Both the position numbers and the translations under genes were made by a program. The notes under the pieces are model-generated. The model was not told where the DNA came from. It saw only the letters and a program-made list of their open reading frames with translations, and did not search any database. Shown one piece after another: positions 16,673 to 24,238 of a stretch of 35,010 nucleotides of DNA. Positions within the stretch are counted from its first letter, which is position 1, and each line of letters starts with the position of its first letter. Origin of the DNA: JAEYFP01 sp964566545 (GTDB lineage Bacteria > Bacillota > Clostridia > Lachnospirales > Lachnospiraceae). The stretch spans positions 1-35,010 of the forward strand of contig CAZMIX010000025.1 of the NCBI GenBank assembly GCA_964566545.1. Reading direction: 5' to 3'.

Positions 16673-18184
16673 TTATTCACCGCTCGCCAGTTTCTTTTCA
16701 AATTTCGTCGCGAGCATCAGAATTTCGCTTTGCGTTGCCTCTTTTGCCATCAGCTCGCCGGTAATTCGTCCGTCGCACATGACGATAATCCGATCCGCGA
16801 TGCCCATAACCTCCGACATTTCCGACGAAACGAACAGCACCGCGATCCCCTGCTGCTTTAACTCATTCATCAGGTGATAAATTTCCACCTTTGCGGCGAC
16901 GTCGATTCCCCTCGTCGGCTCGTCAAAAATGACGACCTTTGAATTTCTCGCAAGCCACTTGCCGACAACGACCTTCTGCTGGTTGCCGCCCGAAAGATTG
17001 CCCGCGTCGATTTCGATGTTCGGTGTTTTTACCTTCAAACTCTGCACGGTCTTTGCGCACAGCTCCGATTCCCGCTTCCGGCTGACAACGCCAAATCTAT
17101 TGCAGAGCAGATCGAGATTGGGCAGCGCGATGTTGTGGCGAATGCTCAGCTTCGTGCAGAGTCCGTCCTTTTTCCGGTCCTCCGGCGCCAGCACGATGCC
17201 CGCCCTGATCGCATCCTCCGGCCTTTGGATAACCACTTCTTTCCCTTCCAGAATAATTTCTCCGCCATCCTTGCCGTCGATCCCAAAAATCGTCCTCGTC
17301 GTCTCGGTCCGCCCGGCTCCCATCAGTCCAGCAAGGCCGACGATTTCGCCTTCATAGACAGAAAAATTGATATCCCGCACCATGCGGCCCCTGTTCAAAT
17401 TTCTGACTTCAAGGATCTTTCTTCCCCGCTCACATTCCACATGCGGAAACTTCTCCTTGATTTCACGGCCGATCATGTGGGCGATAATTTCGTCGAGCGT
17501 CGTATCCCTGTAATTCATCGAGGTGACATATTGCCCATCCCGCATGACCGTCACCCGGTCCGTGATATGCTGCAGCTCTTCGAGCCTGTGCGATATGTAA
17601 ACGATGCCGCAGCCCTTTTTCTTCAAATCCCTGATGATGCGGAACAGATCCTCAATTTCCTTTGCCGTCAGCGCGGAGGTCGGTTCATCCATAATGAGAA
17701 TTTTTGCGTTTATCGAAAGTGCTTTTGCGATCTCGACCATCTGCTGCTTGGATACCGGCAGATCGCCCACGATCTGGCGCGGGCTTAAATCGATTTTCAA
17801 TTCATCCAGAACGCGCTGAGCTTCCTCCTCCATCTCGCTGTTGGAAAGCACGATGCCTTTTCTCGTCTCCCGCCCTAAAAAGATATTTTCCGTAATGTTT
17901 AAGTGCCGGCACATGTTCAGCTCCTGATGGATAATCGCTACACCGGCCTCCTGTGCCTGCTTCGGCGTCAGACTTTCATATTCCCTGTCAAAAATTTTAA
18001 CCAGTCCCTCGTCCTTTGTATAGACGCCGCTTAAAATTTTCATCAGCGTGCTCTTTCCCGCGCCGTTCTCTCCAAGAAGCGCCATCACCTCGCCGGCGCG
18101 CAGCTCAAAGTGTACGTCATCCAGCGCCTTTACACCCGGAAAGAACTTGCTGATGTGTTCCATCAACGCAATCGTCTCATTCAT
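16673..18184 (-). CDS. Ribose-type sugar ABC transporter ATPase (RbsA family)
   Basis: Tandem-domain ATPase of 503 residues, the normal RbsA/MglA length, cytoplasmic. Half 1 has a canonical Walker A (GENGAGKST), a Q-loop (IIHQELN) and Walker B (ILIMDEPTSAL), with YISHRLEEL as the H-loop. Half 2 keeps the signature LSGGNQQK and Walker B VVIFDEPTRGID, while its Walker A is altered (AGLMGAGRTET) as is normal in this family. It is first in the operon with permease and binding protein. It is a useful contrast with the degenerate paralogue at 9458-10999. The ribosome site is AGGTGG. Confidence 0.95.
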   Translation of the reverse strand: MNETIALMEHISKFFPGVKALDDVHFELRAGEVMALLGENGAGKSTLMKILSGVYTKDEGLVKIFDREYESLTPKQAQEAGVAIIHQELNMCRHLNITENIFLGRETRKGIVLSNSEMEEEAQRVLDELKIDLSPRQIVGDLPVSKQQMVEIAKALSINAKILIMDEPTSALTAKEIEDLFRIIRDLKKKGCGIVYISHRLEELQHITDRVTVMRDGQYVTSMNYRDTTLDEIIAHMIGREIKEKFPHVECERGRKILEVRNLNRGRMVRDINFSVYEGEIVGLAGLMGAGRTETTRTIFGIDGKDGGEIILEGKEVVIQRPEDAIRAGIVLAPEDRKKDGLCTKLSIRHNIALPNLDLLCNRFGVVSRKRESELCAKTVQSLKVKTPNIEIDAGNLSGGNQQKVVVGKWLARNSKVVIFDEPTRGIDVAAKVEIYHLMNELKQQGIAVLFVSSEMSEVMGIADRIIVMCDGRITGELMAKEATQSEILMLATKFEKKLASGE

Positions 18185-18254
18185 TATTTACCACCTGTCC
18201 TTATCCCAAGTATCCTTTCCGCAGCCTTTTGTTCAATCAGCTAACTTTTCTCTT

Positions 18255-18260
18255 ATTATA
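18255..18260 (-). promoter_or_regulatory. -10 box of the sugar transporter operon
   Basis: A perfect TATAAT reads on the minus strand about 70 bases upstream of the ATPase start, with no good -35 (TTATTT at 17 bases). A missing -35 fits dependence on an activator, such as a phosphorylated YesN protein. Confidence 0.45.
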
Positions 18261-18331
18261 GCAGAGAGTCTTTGTGCAAATAAGGTGGCATTCTTTTTTC
18301 TTAAGGGGGTATTTTTATGAAGTGTGCACAA

Positions 18332-18368
18332 AAAACAGAGAGATCCATGGATGGGATATCTCTGTTTT
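18332..18368 (-). terminator. Terminator after the peroxidase-ohrR operon
   Basis: AAAACAGAGA pairs with TCTCTGTTTT over 10 bp around a 17-base loop, followed on the minus strand by a T run. It separates the ohrR operon from the transporter promoter. Confidence 0.75.
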
Positions 18369-18415
18369 GTCTTTTCCCGCATATTATTTCGTTGTCCTTT
18401 TGCCGCCAGGCAGCC

Positions 18416-18850
18416 CTACTCACACGCCGGAGCCTCCAGCAATTTATATAAAAGCGTATACAACGTTCCCGCCTCCTCTTTGGAAAGCGGCATACATTTC
18501 GCAATCCGGGAAGGGATCTGCTCCGCCTGCTCCTTCAGCCTCCGGCCGGATTCAGTAATCGTAACGATGACTGCCCGTTCATCCTCCGTGCTGCGCCGCC
18601 GCTCTAACAAGCCCTTCCCTTCCAGACGCTTTAAAAGCGGGGTCAGCGTTCCGGAATCCAGATACAGATGCTCCCCTAGCTCCTTTACGCCGATACTTTT
18701 CCTTTCCCACAGCACCATCATCGTAATATATTGCGTATAAGTCAGGTCAATTTGGTCGAGAAACGGCTTATATCTGCCAACAACCTCCTTTGCCGCCGCA
18801 TACAGCGGGAAACAAAGCTGATTTTTTAATTGCAGCGGATCATAGCTCAT
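18416..18850 (-). CDS. ohrR: OhrR-type organic-peroxide repressor (MarR family)
   Basis: MarR-family winged-helix repressor of 144 residues. It is strikingly close to Bacillus OhrR: LKNQLCFPLYAA carries the peroxide-sensing Cys (C13), followed by KPFLDQIDLTYTQYITMMVLWE and LYLDSGTLTPLLKRLE, with a wing at STEDERAVIVTIT. It binds DNA as a dimer and releases it when C13 is oxidised by organic hydroperoxides. Only the N-terminal sensing Cys is visible, so it would be a one-Cys type needing a small thiol. Its ATG overlaps the stop of the peroxidase gene, so it is autoregulated with its target. OhrR is usually beside ohr; here the target is a glutathione peroxidase. Confidence 0.88.
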   Translation of the reverse strand: MSYDPLQLKNQLCFPLYAAAKEVVGRYKPFLDQIDLTYTQYITMMVLWERKSIGVKELGEHLYLDSGTLTPLLKRLEGKGLLERRRSTEDERAVIVTITESGRRLKEQAEQIPSRIAKCMPLSKEEAGTLYTLLYKLLEAPACE

Positions 18851-19332
18851 ACCGGTTCCTCAAGCAATTTGGCAATATCCTTCGCGATGGCGGCAGGTGT
18901 CGTCGTAGGGGCATAGCGGGCGATGACCTCCCCTTTTCTGTTTATCAGGAACTTCGTGAAGTTCCATTTAATATTCGTCCCTCCGAGACCTCCCTTTTGG
19001 GATTTCAGCCAGGTATACAACGGATTTTCTTTTTCCCCGTTGACCTCAATCTTGTCAAACTGGCGAAACGTGATGGCAAAACGGCTCATGCAGAAGCTGC
19101 CGATTTCCTCATTTGTGCCGGGCGCCTGGTTTCCAAACTGGTTGCACGGAAAGTCCAGAATCTCAAAGCCCTGCTCCTGATACTTCGTATACAGCTCCTG
19201 CAAGCCGCTGTACTGCGGTGTAAAACCGCATCCCGTCGCCGTATTGACAATCAGCAGCACCTTTCCTTTGTATTCGGAAAGACCGACCTCTGCGCCCTTT
19301 GCATCCTTGAGTGTCAAATCATATAATTGCAT
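18847..19332 (-). CDS. gpx: Glutathione-peroxidase family thiol peroxidase
   Basis: Cytoplasmic peroxidase of 161 residues reducing hydroperoxides. The peroxidatic Cys is C35 in NTATGCGFTPQY (Cys, not selenocysteine), with the partner motifs FPCNQFGNQ and KWNFTKFL supplying the Gln, Trp and Asn of the active site. C63 and C81 are also present. C81 lies where the resolving Cys of thioredoxin-dependent bacterial enzymes is found, so thioredoxin rather than glutathione is the likely reductant. The start follows AAAAGGAGG. It is the first gene of a two-gene operon with ohrR, under a near-consensus promoter with a candidate operator. Confidence 0.93.
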   Translation of the reverse strand: MQLYDLTLKDAKGAEVGLSEYKGKVLLIVNTATGCGFTPQYSGLQELYTKYQEQGFEILDFPCNQFGNQAPGTNEEIGSFCMSRFAITFRQFDKIEVNGEKENPLYTWLKSQKGGLGGTNIKWNFTKFLINRKGEVIARYAPTTTPAAIAKDIAKLLEEPV

Positions 19333-19372
19333 ATTGTGTTCCTCCTTTTATTTTTATATTTTTCAAAATTAA

Positions 19373-19384
19373 ATTGTGTACAAT
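19373..19384 (-). promoter_or_regulatory. Candidate OhrR operator
   Basis: ATTGTGTACAAT, an exact 12-base palindrome, lies just downstream of the -10 box. The half sites ATTGT/ACAAT recall the AT-rich OhrR sites known in Bacillus (TACAATT type). The position over the transcription start fits repression. Confidence 0.5.
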
Positions 19385-19385
19385 C

Positions 19386-19414
19386 ATTATGCGCCAAAAA
19401 ATTATAGTTGTCAA
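19386..19414 (-). promoter_or_regulatory. Promoter of the peroxidase-ohrR operon
   Basis: TTGACA and CATAAT are spaced by 17 bases on the minus strand, with a perfect -35. It lies about 55 bases upstream of the peroxidase start. Confidence 0.75.
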
Positions 19415-19420
19415 GTGTAA

Positions 19421-21025
19421 CTAATTAATCAGCTCCATCACGCCGTCAATTCCTTTTTCCCTGAAAATTTCCTTATAATAGCCGACTTCATCCTCGATAA
19501 TGCCGTCGATAACCTGCATCCCGAGCAGCTCTACCGGCGCTTTGTCATCCGTCAGCAGCAGACCGCCTCCCTCATAGGGCGTGATAGCCGGCTCTATCTT
19601 CTGCAAAAATGCTTGTAAGCTTTTATCCTCAATTTTGGAAAGCTGATCGGCAAACACATCCATGATCTGCTGATTGTCGGTAGCAAACAGCTCCCGATTC
19701 GTGTTGCTTTCCACATCGACCGTATAGACCGTGTCAAATTCCCCCGCAATCGTATCGGCCAGATAATCGGTAATGCTGTCCGGCTCGTCGGTCTGCATGT
19801 TCATGTTGACGACCATGACGCCGTTTTCCTTTAAATGCGCCTTCACAAGACGGAAGAACTCCGCCGTCGACATCTGAAACGGGATCGTAATATCCTGATA
19901 GGCATCCACCAAAATGACATCATATTTCTGATCTGTCGCCTGCAGGTAGGCCCTGCCGTCATAGGTCACCGTTTCGATATCAGCCGGCAGCTCAAAATAT
20001 TTCCGTGACAAATCCGATATTTTCTGATCGATCTCGACTCCCTTGATTTCAATATCCCCAAAATAATTCCGGCACTGCTTCGCATAGGTGCCCGTCCCCA
20101 TTCCGAGCACGAGCATATTATTATCGGAACCGTCCACAATACCGGCCATCAGCGGCGCCGCGAGCGCATAATCATAGTACATGCCCGTCAGCGAATCCTC
20201 CTTCATCATGATGGACTGTACGCCGAACAGCACATTCGTCGAAAGAATGACGCTTCGCTCATCCTCCTTCACCTGCAGATAATTATAGATGGATTCCCCT
20301 TCATACAGCAGGGAGTTCTCCCAAAACGCGAAGCTGTCCTTTGCGCTGAGCAGGCTGCATACGGCGAGCACGAGCACAGCCGCCGTACATTTGGCGGCCA
20401 TTTTTTTTATGCTGATAAAATAAAGAAGGCCCAGCAGCAGCAAAATTCCCGCAAATAACAAAAATGTGACGGAGGTGCCGACTGCCGGTATCGTCACAAA
20501 TGTCGGCAAAAACGTGCCGATGATGCTCCCGATCGTATTATACGCGCCAAGCGTACCAACGACCTTTCCGCTGTCATCCAGACTGTCCACCGTATATTTG
20601 ACGAGCGATGGCGTCACCGTGCCGAGCAGAAAAAGCGGAAACACAAAAATGATCATGCAGGCGAGAAAAGCCGCGATGATCAGAAAGGAATTGCTGATCG
20701 TCACGATAAGCACGCCGGATATCGCAATGATAATATATTTCCCGACGGCCGGAATGGCCGCAATCCACACTGCGGCAATGATCAGGCGCAGATAGAGCTT
20801 GTCCGGATTCGGGTCCTTATCCGCCCTTCTGCCGCCCCAGATGTTGCCCAGCGCCATCGCGATCATGATCGTGCCGATGATGATCGTCCAAACGATCTGC
20901 GAGGAGCTGAAATACGGGGCCAGAAGTCTGCTCGCGCCAAGCTCTACCGCCATCACCGACATTCCGGCAAAAAATTCAGTCGCATATAAATAATATTTAT
21001 TCGATATGATCGGGGGTGTTTTCAT
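19421..21025 (-). CDS. Membrane protein fused to a spermidine-synthase-like domain
   Basis: A 534-residue protein. The N-terminal half has about 7-8 hydrophobic segments (starting with YATEFFAGMSVMAVELGASRL), the pattern of fused MFS/spermidine synthase proteins. The C-terminal half, from about residue 290, has a SAM-type Rossmann fold with LVLGMGTGTYAKQ, KGVEIDQKI, YDGRAYLQ and VILVDAYQD. The usual GGGDG motif of true spermidine synthases is replaced by GMGTGT, so the substrate may not be a polyamine. I start at 21025 (MKTPPIIS) because AAAGGAA precedes it; the longer reading would need a TTG. It follows the DUF2156-GNAT gene by 41 bases in the same direction. Function is not established for this family. 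Confidence 0.75.
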   Translation of the reverse strand: MKTPPIISNKYYLYATEFFAGMSVMAVELGASRLLAPYFSSSQIVWTIIIGTIMIAMALGNIWGGRRADKDPNPDKLYLRLIIAAVWIAAIPAVGKYIIIAISGVLIVTISNSFLIIAAFLACMIIFVFPLFLLGTVTPSLVKYTVDSLDDSGKVVGTLGAYNTIGSIIGTFLPTFVTIPAVGTSVTFLLFAGILLLLGLLYFISIKKMAAKCTAAVLVLAVCSLLSAKDSFAFWENSLLYEGESIYNYLQVKEDERSVILSTNVLFGVQSIMMKEDSLTGMYYDYALAAPLMAGIVDGSDNNMLVLGMGTGTYAKQCRNYFGDIEIKGVEIDQKISDLSRKYFELPADIETVTYDGRAYLQATDQKYDVILVDAYQDITIPFQMSTAEFFRLVKAHLKENGVMVVNMNMQTDEPDSITDYLADTIAGEFDTVYTVDVESNTNRELFATDNQQIMDVFADQLSKIEDKSLQAFLQKIEPAITPYEGGGLLLTDDKAPVELLGMQVIDGIIEDEVGYYKEIFREKGIDGVMELIN

Positions 21026-21066
21026 ATAATTATGGGTTCCTTTCGCTGTGCTACCTGTATTATTTT

Positions 21067-22473
21067 TCAAACTGTCTTTTCAAAATAGTCATAGGTTTCG
21101 TCTTTTCCGGTATGCTTCATGCAGGAGGAAAGCATTTTGTACGAAGCTTCATTTTCATGAAAGCATTTTGCAACGATTTTATAAAGATGCAGACCATATA
21201 AGCCCCAGTCCGCCGCCGCCTGAAAGGCTTCCGTTCCGTATCCGCAGTTTGCCCAGGCTCCGGCGATCCGGCATCCCAGCTCTGCCGCCCCCTTATAGTC
21301 AAAATGGTGGAAAACCGCTTCACCGATCAATCTCCCGTCAAGGCGGATCGCCAAATTAAGAGCCACCGCCTTCTGGAAATCCTGCTGCGCCCCACGGTAA
21401 AAGCTGTCCTCCGCCATCGGTTCCGTAAGACTTTCCAAGTCGTCATAACCCCAGTGGCGGTTGCGCTCCGTATCCAGAACAAGCGCATTGTAGGCAGGAA
21501 TATCCGCTTCGGTCAGCTCAGACAGTGTCAGGCGTTCCGTTTTAAGGACGGGAATATCCTTTAAATGCATCAAATATTCATTTTGTGGCTCCACCCGGTA
21601 TTTAGAAGCGAGCGCAACCGGCCCATACTGCATTTTTGCGTTCCGAAGCCCCTTGTTGGCCGCATCGTCCTCCCGGTTGATATACGTGGTATCCAGCGAA
21701 AACACCCGGCAAAACTCCTGCACCAGTGCCGGATAAACGCCCTCGTAAGAATATAGCGCCTTTTCAATATGAATGATCAGCGTGTCTTTGCATTTTTCCG
21801 CCAGCTCCAGCGCGATCAGCTTCTCTCCCATGAATATGCCGCCCGCAAGCACCCAGACCGCATCCAGCATTTGAAACAGCCGTTTGGCGAGCGTCAGCTC
21901 ATGCATCGCCTCCGCATTTTCATTTTTCGGAAATTCCAAAAGATAATCCTCCCAAAATTTCTCGATCGCCTGCGCGTCGGCACCTGTCAGCGGCTTAAAG
22001 ACCGCCTCCGGGTACGAGGTATGGAATCTTTTGGCATGATTTCGCCGTTTCGCATAATTTTTACCCGCGAATTCCCGCAGATCGACCGAGCGGTAAATAT
22101 AATCCTTCCATGTGCGGATATTGCTGATATTACAATACGGATACCTTCCGATCAGCAGGGAAAGCTTCTTCTCAGGCACTATCGAAAACATAAGCGGAAG
22201 CTCCTTTTCCATACAGTCCCGTTCTATTTCCGCAAGCGCGGCCTCCTCGTCCCCGTCCGCACCCACAACAGGATAATCAAATGTCACGCTGCCCCTGATC
22301 GTATTGCGAACGATCAGACAGCCGGACGCCTCGGCCCACGTGGGATTTAAGAAATCCTTCCACATCAGCTTCGTCCCGACGGAATATTCACAAAGCACAT
22401 AATCGCAGTCCTTATAATAATGTTTTAACAAGTGGCTGTCTTCTTCTGTGATCTCTTTAAAATTCAAAATCAT
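21067..22473 (-). CDS. DUF2156 domain fused to a GNAT acetyltransferase
   Basis: A 468-residue soluble protein with two parts. Residues 1-300 resemble DUF2156/LPG_synthase_C, the GNAT-like catalytic fold of lysyl-phosphatidylglycerol synthases (KNYAKRRNHAKRFHTSYPEA; INREDDAANKGLRNAKMQYGP). Residues of about 305-468 are a second, RimJ-like GNAT domain (LKTERLTLSELTEADIPAYN; GCRIAGAWANCGYGTEAF). The start at 22473 is chosen for the GAGGTG just ahead. No membrane helices are present, so it is not a full lipid flippase-synthase. Two GNAT folds in one chain suggest transfer of an acyl or aminoacyl group, substrate unknown. It lies between DUF3343 and the spermidine-synthase-like gene. Confidence 0.75.
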   Translation of the reverse strand: MILNFKEITEEDSHLLKHYYKDCDYVLCEYSVGTKLMWKDFLNPTWAEASGCLIVRNTIRGSVTFDYPVVGADGDEEAALAEIERDCMEKELPLMFSIVPEKKLSLLIGRYPYCNISNIRTWKDYIYRSVDLREFAGKNYAKRRNHAKRFHTSYPEAVFKPLTGADAQAIEKFWEDYLLEFPKNENAEAMHELTLAKRLFQMLDAVWVLAGGIFMGEKLIALELAEKCKDTLIIHIEKALYSYEGVYPALVQEFCRVFSLDTTYINREDDAANKGLRNAKMQYGPVALASKYRVEPQNEYLMHLKDIPVLKTERLTLSELTEADIPAYNALVLDTERNRHWGYDDLESLTEPMAEDSFYRGAQQDFQKAVALNLAIRLDGRLIGEAVFHHFDYKGAAELGCRIAGAWANCGYGTEAFQAAADWGLYGLHLYKIVAKCFHENEASYKMLSSCMKHTGKDETYDYFEKTV

Positions 22474-22501
22474 ACACCTCATTTCCGGCGCTGCCGCTTT
22501 G

Positions 22502-22738
22502 TTAAAGCAGCAGCTCTGCCCTTTGTTCAAAAGCGATTCCATGCGTTTGCATCAGAAGCTCCAAATCGGCTCCGACCTCAAGCGGCGCCATAAAAGCGAG
22601 TCCGCACCCTGCCGTGATTTGAGGCGGGATGGGGATGAGACGGCCCCAAATCCCGGCTTCCTGGGCTTTTTCCTCCATCCGCATGGCATCCACCGTATTT
22701 TTAAATGTAAAAACCAGTTTTTGTTCTTTTTTTAACAT
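22502..22738 (-). CDS. DUF3343 putative Se/S carrier-like protein
   Basis: A 78-residue protein matching DUF3343: an N-terminal FTFKNTVDAMRMEEKAQEAG segment and the hallmark RLIPIPPQITAGCGLAF, with one conserved Cys. The family is thought to carry selenium or sulfur and is found beside selD and a cysteine-desulfurase-like aminotransferase. Here those two partners survive only as a fused remnant directly upstream, ending 4 bases before this gene. It may be a leftover of a lost selenium trait, or it may have another use. It is intact and has a normal start. Confidence 0.85.
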   Translation of the reverse strand: MLKKEQKLVFTFKNTVDAMRMEEKAQEAGIWGRLIPIPPQITAGCGLAFMAPLEVGADLELLMQTHGIAFEQRAELLL

Positions 22739-22742
22739 CGTT

Positions 22743-23172
22743 TTATTCCTCGGCCAGTATCCGTACAGCCTCAGCCGCCGTTCTGATCTCCTCCTCCGTA
22801 TTGAAATGGGAAAAGCTGAACCGGACTGCGGAGTGGGGCTGAAAAATCGCCGTACAACTTCACACCCTTGACAGATTTGATCCGCTCATAAAATAGGCGC
22901 GCATGGGAATTCTTGATTTTAAAAATGGCGTCCGTCGTTTTTTCGAGAATGTAACGCACACCCGCCGCATTGATGATGCCGACTCCGAGCTTTTTCGTGA
23001 GAATCAGCACATCCCCTGGCTGCCCTTTGTTGTTCGTATAAATTTTATCAGGATGCACGATGCCGTTGACGGAAAGCCCGTATTTGATATCGGCGTCGTT
23101 GATCGAATGTCCGCCGCAAAGTACGGCTCCGGCCTCTACGACCTTTTCCGAGCCGCCGGGCATTTACCGTAA
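22743..23172 (-). pseudogene. Scar of selD joined to a cysteine-desulfurase-like gene
   Basis: Two gene remnants are fused. The first part reads GGSEKVVEAGAVLCGGHS and GLSVNGIVHPDKIYTN, then PGDVLILTKKLGVGIINAA, which is the middle of selenophosphate synthetase SelD, lacking its N-terminal catalytic part and its C-terminal half. It runs directly into GVRYILEKTTDAIFKIKNSH, then KGVKLYGDF, a class V aminotransferase (cysteine desulfurase) segment. The frame is then lost. In another frame the family C-terminus follows: HSAVRFSFSHFNTEEEIRTA to a stop at 22743. So at least two internal deletions and one frameshift are visible. The order selD - desulfurase - DUF3343 is a known selenium cluster order. 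Confidence 0.85.
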
Positions 23173-23187
23173 AACTGCGGCGTCCTG

Positions 23188-24174
23188 TCAGGCTACCTCC
23201 CACGGATTATCTTCTCCGTTTACAAAGCGCCTACAGCTCGTCAGGGAATTTTTTACCATTGTCTCGATCGCGTTGTCGGTGTAAAAAGCCATATGCGGCG
23301 TTACGATGACATTCGGGAACGAGCGCAGGATCGCAAGATCACGGTTTAAAAGCACATCCGCATTCCGATTGTTGTAATAAAGCCCGAATTCCTGCTCAAT
23401 CACATCCAGTCCGGCAGCGGCGATTTTTCCGCTCTCAATGCCCTCGATCAGCGCCGCGGAATCGATCAGGCCGCCGCGCGCCGTATTGACTATGACAACA
23501 TTGTCCTTCATCCGTCCGATGCTTTCTTGATTAATCAAGTGGAAATTTTCCTCTGTCAGAGGAGCATGGAGCGTCAGAATGTCGCTCGTACAAAGCAGCT
23601 CCTCCAGTCCCACATAATCGGCATATGCCGCTACCTCTTCGCTTTCGTACAAATCATACGCCTGGATCCTGCAGCCAAAGCCGGACAAATGCCTGATAAC
23701 CGTCCTGCCTATCCGCCCTGTGCCGATGACTCCCACCGTAAAGTCGTGCAGCTCCCTTCCCTGAATGCCCTGCAGCGAAAAGTCTTGGATCTCTGCGCGC
23801 TGCATAATCCGCTTCATTCTGCGGATGCACATCAGCATCAGCATGATCGCATAATCCGCCACGCCCTCCGGGCCGTAAACCGCATTGCCAATTTTAATAC
23901 CAAGCTCCCGCGCCTTTTGCAGATCGATATGGTCATATCCGATCGTCCTCGTGGAAATGTAGCGGATGCCGCAATCATAAAAGGCCTGCACCATTTGAGC
24001 CGAAATTTGGGAGGTGATGATGCTGATGCAGTCACAGCCCTCCGCCAGAGCGATATTTTTGTCCATTTGAGGCGGTTTTCTGCAAATTTCCAGCTCGATA
24101 TCCAGCTCCTTACTGTATTTGTCAAACCATATTTTTTCATCGAAATCCCGATAATTATAAACCAATACTTTCAT
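23188..24174 (-). CDS. D-2-hydroxyacid dehydrogenase (D-lactate dehydrogenase type)
   Basis: NAD-dependent, cytoplasmic, 328 residues, the normal family length. It shows the Rossmann turn VGVIGTGRIGRT, the substrate Arg in VNTARGGLID, a Glu in VIEQEFG and the catalytic His in VTPHMAFYT. The STRTIGYDHIDLQKA stretch and EFGLYYNN are close to D-lactate dehydrogenases and VanH-like enzymes. It would reduce pyruvate or a longer 2-keto acid. An aminotransferase gene lies 64 bases upstream in the same direction. A transaminase making a keto acid, followed by its reduction to a D-hydroxy acid, would fit amino acid fermentation; this link is inferred from position. Confidence 0.9.
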   Translation of the reverse strand: MKVLVYNYRDFDEKIWFDKYSKELDIELEICRKPPQMDKNIALAEGCDCISIITSQISAQMVQAFYDCGIRYISTRTIGYDHIDLQKARELGIKIGNAVYGPEGVADYAIMLMLMCIRRMKRIMQRAEIQDFSLQGIQGRELHDFTVGVIGTGRIGRTVIRHLSGFGCRIQAYDLYESEEVAAYADYVGLEELLCTSDILTLHAPLTEENFHLINQESIGRMKDNVVIVNTARGGLIDSAALIEGIESGKIAAAGLDVIEQEFGLYYNNRNADVLLNRDLAILRSFPNVIVTPHMAFYTDNAIETMVKNSLTSCRRFVNGEDNPWEVA

Positions 24175-24238
24175 ATGCCGGACCTCCTGGTTGCTTTCTA
24201 TTTTTTATTTCCTGCTCCTGTCGATTCGATTGGGAATC

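Noticed and set aside
16673..18184. Altered Walker A in the second half of the canonical RbsA protein as a defect
   Set aside because: This change is normal for the RbsA/MglA family; the first half is fully canonical, unlike the paralogue at 9458-10999.
18847..19332. Possible selenocysteine peroxidase, given the selD remnant nearby
   Set aside because: The active-site codon is a normal Cys codon (TGC) and the frame has no internal TGA.
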